Notes under the pieces: model-generated
Databases searched by the model: none
Told to the model about the DNA's origin: nothing
What the model saw: only the letters and a program-made list of their open reading frames with translations
Position numbers and translations under genes: made by a program
DNA from: Campylobacter sp.
GTDB lineage: Bacteria; Campylobacterota; Campylobacteria; Campylobacterales; Campylobacteraceae
Reading direction: 5' to 3'
Length of the DNA stretch: 46,214 nt
Assembly (NCBI RefSeq): GCF_030528245.1
Contig: NZ_JAUMZG010000007.1
Span: forward strand, 2,355-48,568
In this document: piece after piece, positions 8,434-17,774 of the stretch
Layout: each line of letters opens with the position of its first letter
Numbering within the stretch: the stretch's first letter is position 1

Positions 8434-10541
8434 AATATCAAGAAAAATTAAAGCCTTTTTTGGACAACGCGAGGCATCTTAGCAGCATCAACCACCACGA
8501 ATTCATCACCTGCGAGCACTTGCTTTTTGCGCTTTTGAAATTGAGCGCGGATTTTAAGGACATCTTTGCAGAGTGCGGCGATGGGGATCTCGCCCTACTT
8601 GAGCAAGAGCTCAAGGACTATATCGGCAAAAAAAACGAGAAAATCAGCACGGACAACGACCCAGAATTTTCCTTTGTTTTGGATGAAATTCTTAAAAAAA
8701 ATTCCACAACAGAGCTTAAAATCATTGATTTTTTGAGCGAGCTTTTAAAAGATGAGCGCTCTTTCAGTGCCTACTTGCTGAAAAAACACGCCATAAGCCT
8801 TGAGAAATTGGAATCTTTGCGCAACTTAGACTGCGTGCAAAATTTACAAAACTACGCCATAGATCTCACCGCCCAAGCCGCTGCGGGTAAGATCGACCCC
8901 CTCATCGGCAGGGGCTTTGAGCTCGATAGAATGATGCAAATTTTACTCCGACGCAAAAAAAATAATCCCATCCTCATCGGCGAGGCGGGCGTGGGGAAAA
9001 CGGCCATCGTGGAGGGTTTGGCCCTAGCCATCACGCAAAAAAAGGTCCCGCAAAAGCTGCAAAACGCCAAAATTTACGCCCTTGAGCTCACCAATCTCCT
9101 CGCGGGCACGAGGTATCGCGGGGATTTTGAAAAGCGCATCAAGGACATTTTGGACGAGCTTGGCAGGATACCCAACGCCATTTTATTCATCGATGAAATC
9201 CACACCATAGTGGGCGCAGGAGCCGCAGGTGAGGGGCATGCGGACTTTTCCAACCTCCTCAAGCCAGCCCTCAGCAAGGGCTCACTCAAGTGCATCGGGG
9301 CGAGTACCTTCATCGAGTATAAAAACAGCTTTGAGAAGAACAAGGCCCTCGTGCGTCGCTTTGCGAAAATCAATGTCGATGAGCCTAGCAAGGATGAGTG
9401 TTTGCTCATCTTAAAGGGGCTAAAAAGCAAGTATGAGGCCTTTCACCGTATTAAATTCAGTGATGAAATTTTAAGGGCTAGCATCGAGCTGGGGAAGAAA
9501 TTTTTTAGCGATAAATTCCTGCCAGACTGCGCGATCGATTTGATGGACGAGCTGGGTGCTATGCTCGCTTTAAATTCCAAAAAAACGGCCACGATGAGGG
9601 ATTTGGAGCAGGTTTTGGCCAAAATGACCCACTCGCATAAGCTTTTTGAAGTCGATCAAAACAAGGCTCTGCTTCGCTTGAGTGAGAATTTGAAGGGGCA
9701 AATTTTTGGACAAGATGGAGCCATCGACACCGTTTGTGCCAAGCTCAAGCAAAACTACATCGGCTTTAAGAGCGAGAATTCCCCCCGCGGGGTCTTTCTT
9801 TTCACGGGCTCAAGCGGGGTCGGAAAAACGGAGCTTTGCAAGCAGATTGCGCATTTTTTGGGCATGAATTTAGAGCGCTTTGACATGAGTGAGTATGCCG
9901 AAAAGCATGCCATCAGCAAGCTCATAGGCTCTCCGGCTGGCTATGTGGGCTATGAGGACGGGGGGCTTTTGAGTAATGCCGTGCGGAAAAACCCCTTCTC
10001 CCTCGTGCTTTTTGATGAGATTGAAAAGGCCCACCCCGACCTTAGCCATACCTTTTTGCAAATTTTTGACAACGCGACCCTGACGGATAATAGCGGCTTG
10101 AGGGTGGATTTTAAAAACACCATCATCATCATGACCTCAAATTTAGGCCTTAGGGATAGCAACGAGCTGGGTTTTTTGAGTAAAAATGAAGAAAAAAGCC
10201 AGCGCGCGATTCGGGACTTTTTCGCGCCAGAATTCATCAACCGCATCGATAAAATCGTGCATTTTAACGACCTCTCAGACAAGATCCTCGCGCAAATCGT
10301 GCAAAAAGAGCTGCGTGAGCTTTCACAAAGGCTAAAAATCACCCTCAACGCCACGCAAAAGGCTAAAATTTACCTAGCAAAAAAGGCCTACCAAAAAGAA
10401 TGGGGAGTGCGGTTTTTAAAGCGCGTCCTCAGTGATGAAATCGGCGAGAGCCTGAGCGATGCCCTGCTGGGGAAAAAATTTAAGAGCGAAGGTGTGAAAA
10501 TTGACCTCGATAAAAATGGGCGTCTCAAAATTATATTCTGA
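8430..10541 (+). CDS. clpA: ClpA, AAA+ unfoldase of the ClpAP protease
   Basis: A 703-residue hexameric unfoldase feeding substrates to ClpP. It has an N-terminal Clp repeat domain (EFITCEHLLFALL), a first Walker A GEAGVGKT at 184-191, a second GSSGVGKT at 460-467, and ELGF in the D2 loop that docks on ClpP (IGL/IGF in relatives). The frame is open about 100 bases upstream, but the start is the ATG at 8430, overlapping the clpS stop and beginning like other ClpA proteins. clpP is not in the window. It overlaps aat by 26 bases. Confidence 0.95.
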   Translation: MKYQEKLKPFLDNARHLSSINHHEFITCEHLLFALLKLSADFKDIFAECGDGDLALLEQELKDYIGKKNEKISTDNDPEFSFVLDEILKKNSTTELKIIDFLSELLKDERSFSAYLLKKHAISLEKLESLRNLDCVQNLQNYAIDLTAQAAAGKIDPLIGRGFELDRMMQILLRRKKNNPILIGEAGVGKTAIVEGLALAITQKKVPQKLQNAKIYALELTNLLAGTRYRGDFEKRIKDILDELGRIPNAILFIDEIHTIVGAGAAGEGHADFSNLLKPALSKGSLKCIGASTFIEYKNSFEKNKALVRRFAKINVDEPSKDECLLILKGLKSKYEAFHRIKFSDEILRASIELGKKFFSDKFLPDCAIDLMDELGAMLALNSKKTATMRDLEQVLAKMTHSHKLFEVDQNKALLRLSENLKGQIFGQDGAIDTVCAKLKQNYIGFKSENSPRGVFLFTGSSGVGKTELCKQIAHFLGMNLERFDMSEYAEKHAISKLIGSPAGYVGYEDGGLLSNAVRKNPFSLVLFDEIEKAHPDLSHTFLQIFDNATLTDNSGLRVDFKNTIIIMTSNLGLRDSNELGFLSKNEEKSQRAIRDFFAPEFINRIDKIVHFNDLSDKILAQIVQKELRELSQRLKITLNATQKAKIYLAKKAYQKEWGVRFLKRVLSDEIGESLSDALLGKKFKSEGVKIDLDKNGRLKIIF

Positions 10542-11184
10542 GCTTTTGAGCGCGCCCAAAAATGAGCCCGTTTTTCTCAGCGAGAGGCTTGAGAGCGACT
10601 TCATCCTCAAGGCCTATCCCTTCGGGCTTTTCCCTTGGACGAGCAGCCCGGTAGCATGGTGGTGCCCTGATCCTCGCTGCGTGCTTTTCCCCGCTCAGGT
10701 GCATATCCAAAAAAATATGAAAAGGTCCCTAGAGCTTTATCAAGTCCGCTTGGATCATGATTTTATGAGACTCATGAGGCTTTGCCGCTCCCAGCGCAAG
10801 GTGAGCTGGATCGATGGGGAATTCCTTAGAGTTTATGGCGAGCTTTTTGAGAGGGGGTGGGCGCATAGCCTTGAGCTTTACGATGGGGATGAGCTTGTGG
10901 GCGGGATTTATGGCTTGATTATCGGCAAGGTTTTTTTTGGCGAGAGCATGGTGGGGCTGAAAAAAAATGCCTCAAAAGTAGCCCTCATCAAGCTTTGCGA
11001 GCTTTTGCGACCCCATGACTTTCTCATCGATTGTCAGGTCTATAACAAGCACTTGGAATTCATGGGCGCGAAAAACATCGCGCGGAAGGATTTTTTGGAG
11101 CTTTTGGGGCAAAAATGCTCCACAGAAAGCGGCTTTGAAAGTTTTAGAGGGCTTTGTGAGGATTTTAAAAAAGCTATTTTTTAG
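10516..11184 (+). CDS. aat: Leucyl/phenylalanyl-tRNA-protein transferase
   Basis: Transfers Leu or Phe from aminoacyl-tRNA to proteins with N-terminal Lys or Arg, creating primary N-degrons read by ClpS. Family motifs: FPWTSSPVAWWCPDPRC near residue 39, then SWIDGEF, HSLELYDGDELVGGIYGL and GKVFFGESMV, and DCQVYNKHLEFMGA near the C-terminus. ATG 10516 gives 222 residues and matches the start of Campylobacter Aat; the frame extends 15 bases upstream to a TTG. It overlaps clpA and converges with mog, overlapping it by 11 bases. clpS-clpA-aat forms a complete tagging, recognition and unfolding set. Confidence 0.95.
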   Translation: MGVSKLYSELLSAPKNEPVFLSERLESDFILKAYPFGLFPWTSSPVAWWCPDPRCVLFPAQVHIQKNMKRSLELYQVRLDHDFMRLMRLCRSQRKVSWIDGEFLRVYGELFERGWAHSLELYDGDELVGGIYGLIIGKVFFGESMVGLKKNASKVALIKLCELLRPHDFLIDCQVYNKHLEFMGAKNIARKDFLELLGQKCSTESGFESFRGLCEDFKKAIF

Positions 11185-11701
11185 GCCGAAAAATTTGGAT
11201 ATTTTCCTCTCTGTTTTCAATGAAACCCCCGCCTATGAGGTCGATGCAGTAGGGTATGGCGGGGAAAATGGGCTCTAGGCACTCCCTTATGGCTTTGGGA
11301 TTACCGGGTAAATTTACGATGAGGCTCCGGCGGTAAATCCCAGCGCTCTGCCTTGAGAGTATGGCCGTTGGGACGCTTTTGAGACTCACGCTTCGCATCA
11401 GCTCGCCAAAGCCGGGCAGCATCTTCTCACACACCGCCTCGGTCGCCTCAGGCGTCAGATCCCGCGGCGCAGGCCCCGTTCCGCCACTGGTTAAGATAAG
11501 CTCACAGCCCACCTCGCTCAAAAAAATGAGCTTTGCTTTGATCAGCTCCAGCTCATCAGCGATGAGCTCCTTGTGGTAGATGATGGGATTTTTGATGTAG
11601 CCATCAAGCACCGCTTGAAGCTCAGGCATCGCGCCATCCTCATAGATCCCGCTACTGGCCCTATCGCTCACAACCAAAAGCCCCACCTTGATGATGTCCA
11701 T
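11174..11701 (-). CDS. mog: Molybdopterin adenylyltransferase
   Basis: Adenylylates molybdopterin before molybdate insertion, needed for molybdo-enzymes such as formate dehydrogenase and nitrate reductase. The 175-residue MoaB/Mog fold shows LTSGGTGPAPRDLTPEAT near residues 70-87 and NLPGNPKAIRECL toward the C-terminus, both characteristic. It lies 20 bases downstream of corA on the same strand and converges with aat. The mog-corA pair next to the phosphate-regulated ABC operon is the same order as in C. jejuni. Confidence 0.93.
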   Translation of the reverse strand: MDIIKVGLLVVSDRASSGIYEDGAMPELQAVLDGYIKNPIIYHKELIADELELIKAKLIFLSEVGCELILTSGGTGPAPRDLTPEATEAVCEKMLPGFGELMRSVSLKSVPTAILSRQSAGIYRRSLIVNLPGNPKAIRECLEPIFPAIPYCIDLIGGGFIENREENIQIFRPKK

Positions 11702-11721
11702 TTTTTCTCCTTAAATTTGGC

Positions 11722-12696
11722 TCAGAGCCATCCTTTTTTTTTGAAAAAAATCACGGGCAGGATGATGGAGATGATCATCACTGCGATGACGATGGGGTAG
11801 GCATAGCTGAGCTCAAGCTCGGGCATGAATTTAAAATTCATCCCATAAATCGTGCCGATGAGGGTCGGGGGCATCATCGCCACGGTCGCCACGGTGAAGA
11901 GCTTGATGGTTTTGTTTTGCTCGATGTTGATTTGACTGGTGAGGATGCTTTGGATGTTGTCCAAAATGCCAAGCTGGGAGACGCTAAATTCCACCAGGGA
12001 GTTTAGATCCTTCAAAACGATAGTCAAATTCTGCTTCACATCCCTGTCGACCTTGTCGCTTTTAAGCAGAGAGGTCATCGCCCGGCGCTTGTCAAAAAGC
12101 GAGTCGCGAACGCGCATATTGAGCTCCTGCAGATTAGAAATATTCTTCAGCATCCCGTCATAATTGGCCACAAATTTTTCCTCAAAAACACTACTGCGAA
12201 GCCGCCTCGCCTCCTTATCCACCCACTCCAAAAGATCCGCATCCTTCTCCACGCGCACCTCAAACATCTTATCGATAATGTCAAAGCCATCCTCAAAATT
12301 TTTAGGGCTGGCCAGAATGCGCGTCTGGATTTCTTTGAAGGTGTTGAATTCGCTATAACGCACGGTAAAAAGGACATTCTTAGCCGTGGCGAAGGTGATG
12401 ATTTCCTTGTGCAGCTCTAGCTCCTTCTCACCCAGTTTAAAGCCCCCTATCAAAAAATGCGCGTTGATGGTGATGGTCGCGTTATCTTCCCAGTATTTCG
12501 CACTCTGCTCTATCTCCTCCCTCTCCTCCTGACTGGGAAATTCCAGCTTAAAGCGCGAAGAAATAAAGGCCATCTCGCCCTCCGTGGGGCTTAGCAAATC
12601 GATCCAGAGGATGTTTTGGGGCAGCTTGTCGTCTTGAAAATTCCACTCTATCCTCTGCACGAGGGCGTTTGGGGTTTTGATGTAAATGTAAAGCAT
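11722..12696 (-). CDS. corA: CorA magnesium/cobalt transporter
   Basis: A pentameric inner-membrane Mg2+ channel. It has a large cytoplasmic N-terminal domain and two C-terminal membrane helices separated by the GMN signature (TIYGMNF), and ends in a basic FFKKKGWL tail. I chose ATG 12696 because AGGA lies six bases upstream and the protein then starts MLYIYIKT; an upstream in-frame ATG at 12711 is less likely. Length is 324 residues. A 9-base A run on the coding strand near the C-terminus could only change the last few residues if it slipped. Confidence 0.94.
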   Translation of the reverse strand: MLYIYIKTPNALVQRIEWNFQDDKLPQNILWIDLLSPTEGEMAFISSRFKLEFPSQEEREEIEQSAKYWEDNATITINAHFLIGGFKLGEKELELHKEIITFATAKNVLFTVRYSEFNTFKEIQTRILASPKNFEDGFDIIDKMFEVRVEKDADLLEWVDKEARRLRSSVFEEKFVANYDGMLKNISNLQELNMRVRDSLFDKRRAMTSLLKSDKVDRDVKQNLTIVLKDLNSLVEFSVSQLGILDNIQSILTSQINIEQNKTIKLFTVATVAMMPPTLIGTIYGMNFKFMPELELSYAYPIVIAVMIISIILPVIFFKKKGWL

Positions 12697-12729
12697 CGTC
12701 TGTCCTTGCATCGGGGCGATTGAGGGGGG

Positions 12730-12735
12730 ATTATA
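12730..12735 (-). promoter_or_regulatory. Candidate -10 element for corA-mog
   Basis: TATAAT on the minus strand in the context GGTTATAATCCC, 34 bases upstream of the chosen corA ATG. It is a perfect vegetative -10 hexamer in the divergent spacer. Confidence 0.55.
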
Positions 12736-12761
12736 ACCCTGCCTTGCTTAAATTTAGGCTT

Positions 12762-12777
12762 GTTTCTAAAATGTTTC
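12762..12777 (+). promoter_or_regulatory. Pho box, predicted PhosR operator
   Basis: GTTTCTAAAATGTTTC is an exact match to the C. jejuni PhosR consensus GTTTC-N-AAAA-N-GTTTC as I recall it: two GTTTC half-sites with starts 11 bases apart. It ends 43 bases before the first ATG of the ABC operon, an activator-type position. In C. jejuni the orthologous operon is one of the few PhosR targets. This predicts induction under phosphate limitation. Confidence 0.8.
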
Positions 12778-12820
12778 TAAGTCCCATTAAAGTTTCCCAA
12801 ATTTTTCAAAAGGATTAAAA

Positions 12821-13867
12821 ATGATGAAAAAGACTTTTTTAAGTTTGCTGCTCTTCGTGTCTTTGAACGCCGATAATTTCGTCAAAGACGACGCGCTCAT
12901 CAAGGAGGCTCAAAAGGAGGGGCGCGTGAATTCCTTAGGCATGCCCGATACCTGGGCGAACTGGAAGGAGACTTGGGAGGATTTAAAAAAGCTTTATAAT
13001 ATAGAACATAGCGATACCGACATGAGCTCGGCTCAAGAAATCGCTAAATTCAAGGCCGAAAAGAAAAACGCCAGCGCGGACATCGGTGATGTGGGGCTTT
13101 CTTTCGGCGATGTGGCCATCAAGCAGGGCGTTACCCAGCCCTATAAAACAAGCTACTGGGAGCAGGTGCCTGAGTGGGCAAAGGACAAGGATGGGCACTG
13201 GCTGCTCGCCTACACAGGAACCATAGCCTTCATCGTCAATAAAGAAGTGGTGAAGGATATCCCCCGCTCTTGGCAGGACTTGCTCAAGGGAAATTACAAA
13301 ATCACCGTGGGCGATGTGAGCGTGGCTGCGCAGGCGGTCAATGCCGTCTTAGCGGCCAATTACGCCCTCGGAGGCGATGAGAGGGACCTGAGCCCGGCCC
13401 TAAATTTTTTCAACACCATCGCAAAGCAGGGTCGCCTTGCCAACAATGACGCCAACATCGCCAATTTAGAAAAAGGCGAGATAGAAGTGGGCTTGGTGTG
13501 GGATTTTAACGGACTTGGCTATCGCGATAAGGTTGGAAAGGATCGCTACGAGGTCCTAATCCCCGAGGATGGCAGCATCATCTCAGGCTACACAACCATC
13601 ATCAACAAATACGCTAAAAACACGAACGCAGCCAAGCTAGCCCGTGAATTCATACTCTCAGACAAGGGCCAGATCAACCTCGCGCGAGGCTATGCTAGGC
13701 CTATCAGGGTTGATTTTATCGAGCTTCCTGCGGATGTGAAGGAGAGGCTTTTACCCAGCGAGCAGTATAAGAACGCGAGGAATATCAAGGACTTGAAGGC
13801 TTGGGAGAAGAGTTCTAAGGAACTACCGCGGCTTTGGCAGGAAAAAGTTTTGATCGATGCGAGGTGA
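12821..13867 (+). CDS. ABC transporter periplasmic binding protein, phosphate-starvation operon
   Basis: A 348-residue extracellular solute-binding protein of the cluster that includes iron(III), sugar-phosphate (AfuA) and 2-aminoethylphosphonate (PhnS) binders. A signal peptide with hydrophobic core FLSLLLFVSL precedes a cleavage site near ADN, so it should be periplasmic. It starts at a double ATG with AAGGA upstream. Automatic annotation would likely call it iron or spermidine/putrescine binding. The pho box upstream and the phosphoesterases and HAD gene downstream argue for an organophosphate or phosphonate ligand; that is inference. It corresponds to C. jejuni Cj0727. Confidence 0.8.
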   Translation: MMKKTFLSLLLFVSLNADNFVKDDALIKEAQKEGRVNSLGMPDTWANWKETWEDLKKLYNIEHSDTDMSSAQEIAKFKAEKKNASADIGDVGLSFGDVAIKQGVTQPYKTSYWEQVPEWAKDKDGHWLLAYTGTIAFIVNKEVVKDIPRSWQDLLKGNYKITVGDVSVAAQAVNAVLAANYALGGDERDLSPALNFFNTIAKQGRLANNDANIANLEKGEIEVGLVWDFNGLGYRDKVGKDRYEVLIPEDGSIISGYTTIINKYAKNTNAAKLAREFILSDKGQINLARGYARPIRVDFIELPADVKERLLPSEQYKNARNIKDLKAWEKSSKELPRLWQEKVLIDAR

Positions 13868-13869
13868 GG

Positions 13870-15138
13870 ATGAAAAAGGTATTTTTAAGCTTGAGCTTGG
13901 GCGCGGTCCTTTTTGGCGCGCAGGAATTTGAGGCGAATTTGGAGGCGCATTTTCTCATCCCTGCGAAGAGTTTCATCGAAGCGCCGCAGGATGCGGGGGA
14001 ATTTTTGCAAAGCACGGGTAAATTTTCCAAAAATATCCGCAATGAAAATTTCGGCTCGGTTGAAAGCAACGACTACGCCCTGCCCTTTAAAAATCAGGCT
14101 CTGCAAGGACACAGCGGGATAAAATATGTGGGCAAGAATCAAATTTGGATCCTAAGCGATAATGGGCTTGGCACAAAGAAAAACTCGCCCGATTCCATGC
14201 TTTTCATCCACAAATACGAGCTGAATTTCAAAACGCAAGAACTCAGGCGCCTAGAAACCGTCTTTTTCAATGACAAAAACAGGATCTTCCCTTACCTTTT
14301 GAATTTAGAAAACACTCAAAGCCGCTATTTCACGGGTTCTGATCTGGATCCTGAGAGCTTTCAAATCGTGGGCGAGGATTTTTGGATCGGGGATGAATTT
14401 GGCCCCTTTTTGCTCCAGTTTGACAAAAACGGCACACTCAAGGCTAGCTATGAGACCTTCATCGACGGCCAGAAGGTCCTCTCCCCCGACCATCCCGGCC
14501 TTGTTTTAAACACCCCTGAGGAAAAAATCCCCTACAACATCAAGCGCTCGAAGGGCTTTGAGGCCATGGCCAGCTCCAAGGATGGCAAAAAGCTCTATCC
14601 TATGCTTGAATTTGCGATGTTTAGGGATGGTGCCTTTGAAAATGAGAATGGCAAGAATTTTTTAAGAATTTTGGAATTTGATGTCAAAAAGAAAAAATTC
14701 ACAGGCAAGAGTTTTAAGTATTTCACCGAGGACAATGCCCACTCCATAGGCGATTTTAACATGATAGACAAAGAATACGGCCTCATCATAGAAAGAGACG
14801 ATGGCGAGGGCGTGGAGGGTAAGGGCTTTAAGAATCCTGCGAAATTTAAGAGGATTTACAAGGTCAAGCTTGACGCGAAGAGCGGCGTGGCCAAGAAGGT
14901 CGCTTATATCGATCTTATGCGCATTAATGACAAAAAGGGGCTTTCCAAGAAGGACTTGGTCGGCGGGAAATTCGTCTTTCCCTTTATGACGATCGAAAAT
15001 GTGGATGTGGTGGATGCGAACACGATCATCGTGGCTAATGATAATAATTTCCCCTTTTCGGCAAGCAGAGAGCCTAAGATCACTGATGATAATGAAATCA
15101 TCCTGCTTGAGGTGGGCGATTTTTTGAGGGCTAAGTGA
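13870..15138 (+). CDS. Secreted esterase-like/phytase-like protein (PF13449 type)
   Basis: A 422-residue exported protein starting at ATG 13870, with GAGGTGAGG upstream and a signal peptide MKKVFLSLSLGAVLFG. The body resembles the beta-propeller family described as esterase-like activity of phytase: LSDNGLG near residue 106, FWIGDEFGPFLL, KRSKGFEAMA and DNEIILLEVGDFL near the end. These acidic segments could bind metal. The biochemical activity of the family is poorly defined. Position between the binding protein and further phosphoesterases in a pho-box operon suggests release of phosphate-containing ligands from larger esters. It corresponds to C. jejuni Cj0728. Confidence 0.7.
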   Translation: MKKVFLSLSLGAVLFGAQEFEANLEAHFLIPAKSFIEAPQDAGEFLQSTGKFSKNIRNENFGSVESNDYALPFKNQALQGHSGIKYVGKNQIWILSDNGLGTKKNSPDSMLFIHKYELNFKTQELRRLETVFFNDKNRIFPYLLNLENTQSRYFTGSDLDPESFQIVGEDFWIGDEFGPFLLQFDKNGTLKASYETFIDGQKVLSPDHPGLVLNTPEEKIPYNIKRSKGFEAMASSKDGKKLYPMLEFAMFRDGAFENENGKNFLRILEFDVKKKKFTGKSFKYFTEDNAHSIGDFNMIDKEYGLIIERDDGEGVEGKGFKNPAKFKRIYKVKLDAKSGVAKKVAYIDLMRINDKKGLSKKDLVGGKFVFPFMTIENVDVVDANTIIVANDNNFPFSASREPKITDDNEIILLEVGDFLRAK

Positions 15139-15938
15139 TGGCGGGGGCGATTTTGGTCGTGCTTGATGGGCTAAATTATGAAAGCGCGAGTGTGAATATG
15201 GGCTATTTGAGCGCTCTTTGTCGGGAGAATGTGGGTAAATTTTACTCCCTGCATTGTGAGCTGCCCAGCATGTCAAGGCCCCTTTATGAGTGCCTACTCA
15301 CAGGCGTTAAACCAGCCCTAAGCGGCGTGGTGAATAACGCGCTTTGCTTTTCGCGCCAAAAAAGCATTTTTGATCTGAGCAAAAATGCGGGGCTTAAGGC
15401 GGGTGCGGCGGCGTATCATTGGGTGTTTGAGCTTTATAACAGGCAGGAATTCAAACCCCACTTGCACAGGCACATTGAGGATGAAAATTTCGCCCTGCCT
15501 TACGGGCATTTTTACTACGAGGATGATTATTTGGACTCGCATCTCTTTGCCGATGGGGAGCATTTGAGGAAAAAATATGCGCTTGATTTCACCCTCATCC
15601 ACTCGATGAATATCGACGATGCGGGGCATAAATTCGGCTCTTGCTCCACGCAGTATGCCAACAAAACCAAAAAGGCAGATTGTATCATTTCCCACTATCT
15701 GCCCACTTGGCTTGATGAGGGCATTAATGTCCTCATCACAAGCGATCACGGCATGGATGCGGGGAGGAGCCACGGGGGGCTAAGTCAGAGCGAGACTTTG
15801 GTGCCGCTTTTTGTTTTTGGTGAGGCCTTTTCCCACGCTGAGACCACGATCGAGCAGGATGAAATTTGCGGCACGATCTGCGAAATTTTAAAACTCAAGC
15901 ACGAGAAAAAATACAACAAAAATTTACTCAAGGGATGA
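15138..15938 (+). CDS. Alkaline phosphatase-superfamily phosphodiesterase/nucleotide pyrophosphatase
   Basis: A 266-residue protein of the type I phosphodiesterase/nucleotide pyrophosphatase family. Metal-site motifs are visible: DGLN near residue 10, the Ser/Thr nucleophile region SMSRPLYE, HSMNIDDAGHKFG and SDHGMDAGRSHGG, giving the Asp and His ligands of a two-zinc centre. No clear signal peptide is seen, so cellular location is uncertain. The start is ATG 15138, overlapping the previous stop (TGATG). Nearby family members hydrolyse phosphodiesters, nucleotides or phosphonoacetate; the substrate here is unknown. It corresponds to C. jejuni Cj0729. Confidence 0.75.
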   Translation: MAGAILVVLDGLNYESASVNMGYLSALCRENVGKFYSLHCELPSMSRPLYECLLTGVKPALSGVVNNALCFSRQKSIFDLSKNAGLKAGAAAYHWVFELYNRQEFKPHLHRHIEDENFALPYGHFYYEDDYLDSHLFADGEHLRKKYALDFTLIHSMNIDDAGHKFGSCSTQYANKTKKADCIISHYLPTWLDEGINVLITSDHGMDAGRSHGGLSQSETLVPLFVFGEAFSHAETTIEQDEICGTICEILKLKHEKKYNKNLLKG

Positions 15939-15942
15939 AACG

Positions 15943-16938
15943 ATGAAAAAATTTATGCTACTTTTTTTAAGCTGCGCATTTTTGATGGCTACGGACAAAT
16001 TCATCATCGCGCACAGAGGCGCTAGCGCGTATCTGCCTGAAAACACAGCAGAAAGTATGATCTTGGCCCATGCTTTGAACGCTCCCTTTGTGGAATTTGA
16101 CTTGGTGTTGACTAAGGACAACGAGGCGGTCATCATTCATGATTTGTATTTGGACCAGCTCAGTGATGTCGCACAAAAATTTCCCAAGCGCAAGAGGAAG
16201 GATGGGCATTATTATGCGATTGATTTCACCTTGGCCGAGCTTAAAAGCCTTAGGATGAGTGAGGTTTTTACGGACAAAAACGTGGCGAAATTCCCCAAGC
16301 GCTTTCCCATCCACAGCTCTCATTTTAGCATCAGCACTCTCGAGGAGATGATCGAGCTCATTCAGGGGCTTAATAAAACCACGGGCAAAAATACAGGCTT
16401 TTTCATGGAGATTAAAAAGCCCTGGTTCCACGCTAAGGAGGGCAAGGACATCGCTAAAATCGTCCTGGATAAGCTTAAAAAATACGATTTTAAGGAGGAG
16501 CTTTATTTTTCCTGCTTTGATTTGGATGCTCTCAAACGCATCAAAAACGAGCTCAACGCAGAGGGCAAGCTCCCGCTAAAACTCCTTTTTGCCATCGGGC
16601 AAAATCAATGGAAAGAAACCTACATCCAGCGCGGTAAAAAATGGGTGCTTTTTGATTATGAACCTTATTTGAGAGGGGAAAAATTTGAAGAACTCGCGCA
16701 GGTTGTCATGGGCGTGAGTCCTAGCTTTGGCGATTTACTGAAGGTAGATGATTTCATTTCAAAGGCTCATGCAAGCGGGCTAAAGGTCATCACCTGGACG
16801 CACAGGGATGATGCCCTGCCAGAGTGGGCGAAGGACTCGGATGACTTCTTTGAAACCATACTTTTCAAAGAAAAAGCGGATGGAATTTTTACAGATTTTG
16901 TGGATTTGGGCCTAAAATTTATAGAGAATAAAAAATGA
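15943..16938 (+). CDS. glpQ: Periplasmic glycerophosphodiester phosphodiesterase GlpQ
   Basis: Hydrolyses deacylated phospholipids (glycerophosphodiesters) to sn-glycerol 3-phosphate plus an alcohol. The signal peptide MKKFMLLFLSCAFLMA precedes the catalytic block IAHRGASAYLPENT, with His and Arg at about residues 24-25, then EFDLVLTKD and IIHD, as in E. coli GlpQ. The long-form signature KPWFHAKEGKDIA is also present. It is 331 residues. I do not recall this gene inside the C. jejuni operon, so it may be an insertion or a replacement. It supplies a phosphate ester that the downstream transporter or another system could take up. Confidence 0.9.
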   Translation: MKKFMLLFLSCAFLMATDKFIIAHRGASAYLPENTAESMILAHALNAPFVEFDLVLTKDNEAVIIHDLYLDQLSDVAQKFPKRKRKDGHYYAIDFTLAELKSLRMSEVFTDKNVAKFPKRFPIHSSHFSISTLEEMIELIQGLNKTTGKNTGFFMEIKKPWFHAKEGKDIAKIVLDKLKKYDFKEELYFSCFDLDALKRIKNELNAEGKLPLKLLFAIGQNQWKETYIQRGKKWVLFDYEPYLRGEKFEELAQVVMGVSPSFGDLLKVDDFISKAHASGLKVITWTHRDDALPEWAKDSDDFFETILFKEKADGIFTDFVDLGLKFIENKK

Positions 16939-17774
16939 GCAAGGAAAAAATCCTCGCTCTTTTGAGCATCCTGCCCTTGTGCGTCCTTTTCGTAGCCTTC
17001 ATCATCGTGCCACTGGCGTGGATCGTGTTTGGGAGCTTTTATGTTGAGGATGAGGGGTATTCTTTTCAAAATTTCACCACCCTTTTGGAGTCTAAATTCT
17101 ACATCCAAAGCATAGTAAATTCCTTAAAAATCAGCCTCATTTCAAGCATCTTAGGGCTTTTCATCGGCACGATGGCAAGCTACTCCCTATTCGTCCTAAG
17201 CCCCAAAAAAATTTCACATTTCCTACTCTCGCTCAACACAATGATCAGCAATTTCTCAGGCGTCCCCCTAGCCTTTGCCTTCATCATCGTGCTAGGCAGC
17301 AACGGGGTGCTCAATATCTTCCTCAAAAGCGTGGAAATAGAGCCCTTCATCAGCATCTACGGAGAGCTTGGCATCAATATCGTCTATGTTTATTTTCAAA
17401 TTCCCCTAGCCATTTTGCTACTCTTTCCGGCCTTTAAAAGCCTTGAAAATTCACATTTTGAGTCGTGCAAGATGCTAGGCGGGGGCACGAGCTTATACTG
17501 GCTCAAAATCGCCCTCCCCCTACTCGCCCCCGCGCTACTGGGCGTTTTTGTGATTTTATTCGCCAATGCCTTTGGCGCCTACGCGACCATCTACGCTCTA
17601 AGCTCTGGAAATTTCAATGTCCTCCCCGTCCGCATCGCCTCCCTCATCGCAGGCGACATTACGCTTGATCCCTATTTGGCGAGCGCGTTGAGTGTGATTT
17701 TGACCCTCATCATGCTCCTCATCACCCTCATCGCCAATTTCATCAGCAAAAAATACAATTTTAAGGCCTTTTGA
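16935..17774 (+). CDS. ABC transporter permease 1, phosphate-starvation operon
   Basis: A 279-residue inner-membrane permease of the binding-protein-dependent type. A first hydrophobic segment (ILPLCVLFVAFIIVPLAWIV) is followed by several more. The cytoplasmic EAA-like loop that docks the ATPase lies near residue 175, ending in GGGTSLYWLKIALPLLAPALL. ATGA overlap with glpQ and with the next permease indicates coupling. Size and pairing resemble PhnU/PhnV or AfuB-type permeases. It corresponds to C. jejuni Cj0730. Confidence 0.85.
   Translation: MSKEKILALLSILPLCVLFVAFIIVPLAWIVFGSFYVEDEGYSFQNFTTLLESKFYIQSIVNSLKISLISSILGLFIGTMASYSLFVLSPKKISHFLLSLNTMISNFSGVPLAFAFIIVLGSNGVLNIFLKSVEIEPFISIYGELGINIVYVYFQIPLAILLLFPAFKSLENSHFESCKMLGGGTSLYWLKIALPLLAPALLGVFVILFANAFGAYATIYALSSGNFNVLPVRIASLIAGDITLDPYLASALSVILTLIMLLITLIANFISKKYNFKAF

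Noticed and set aside
11734-11745. T9 run at the 3' end of corA as a contingency tract
   Set aside because: Slippage would only alter the last few residues after the final membrane helix.
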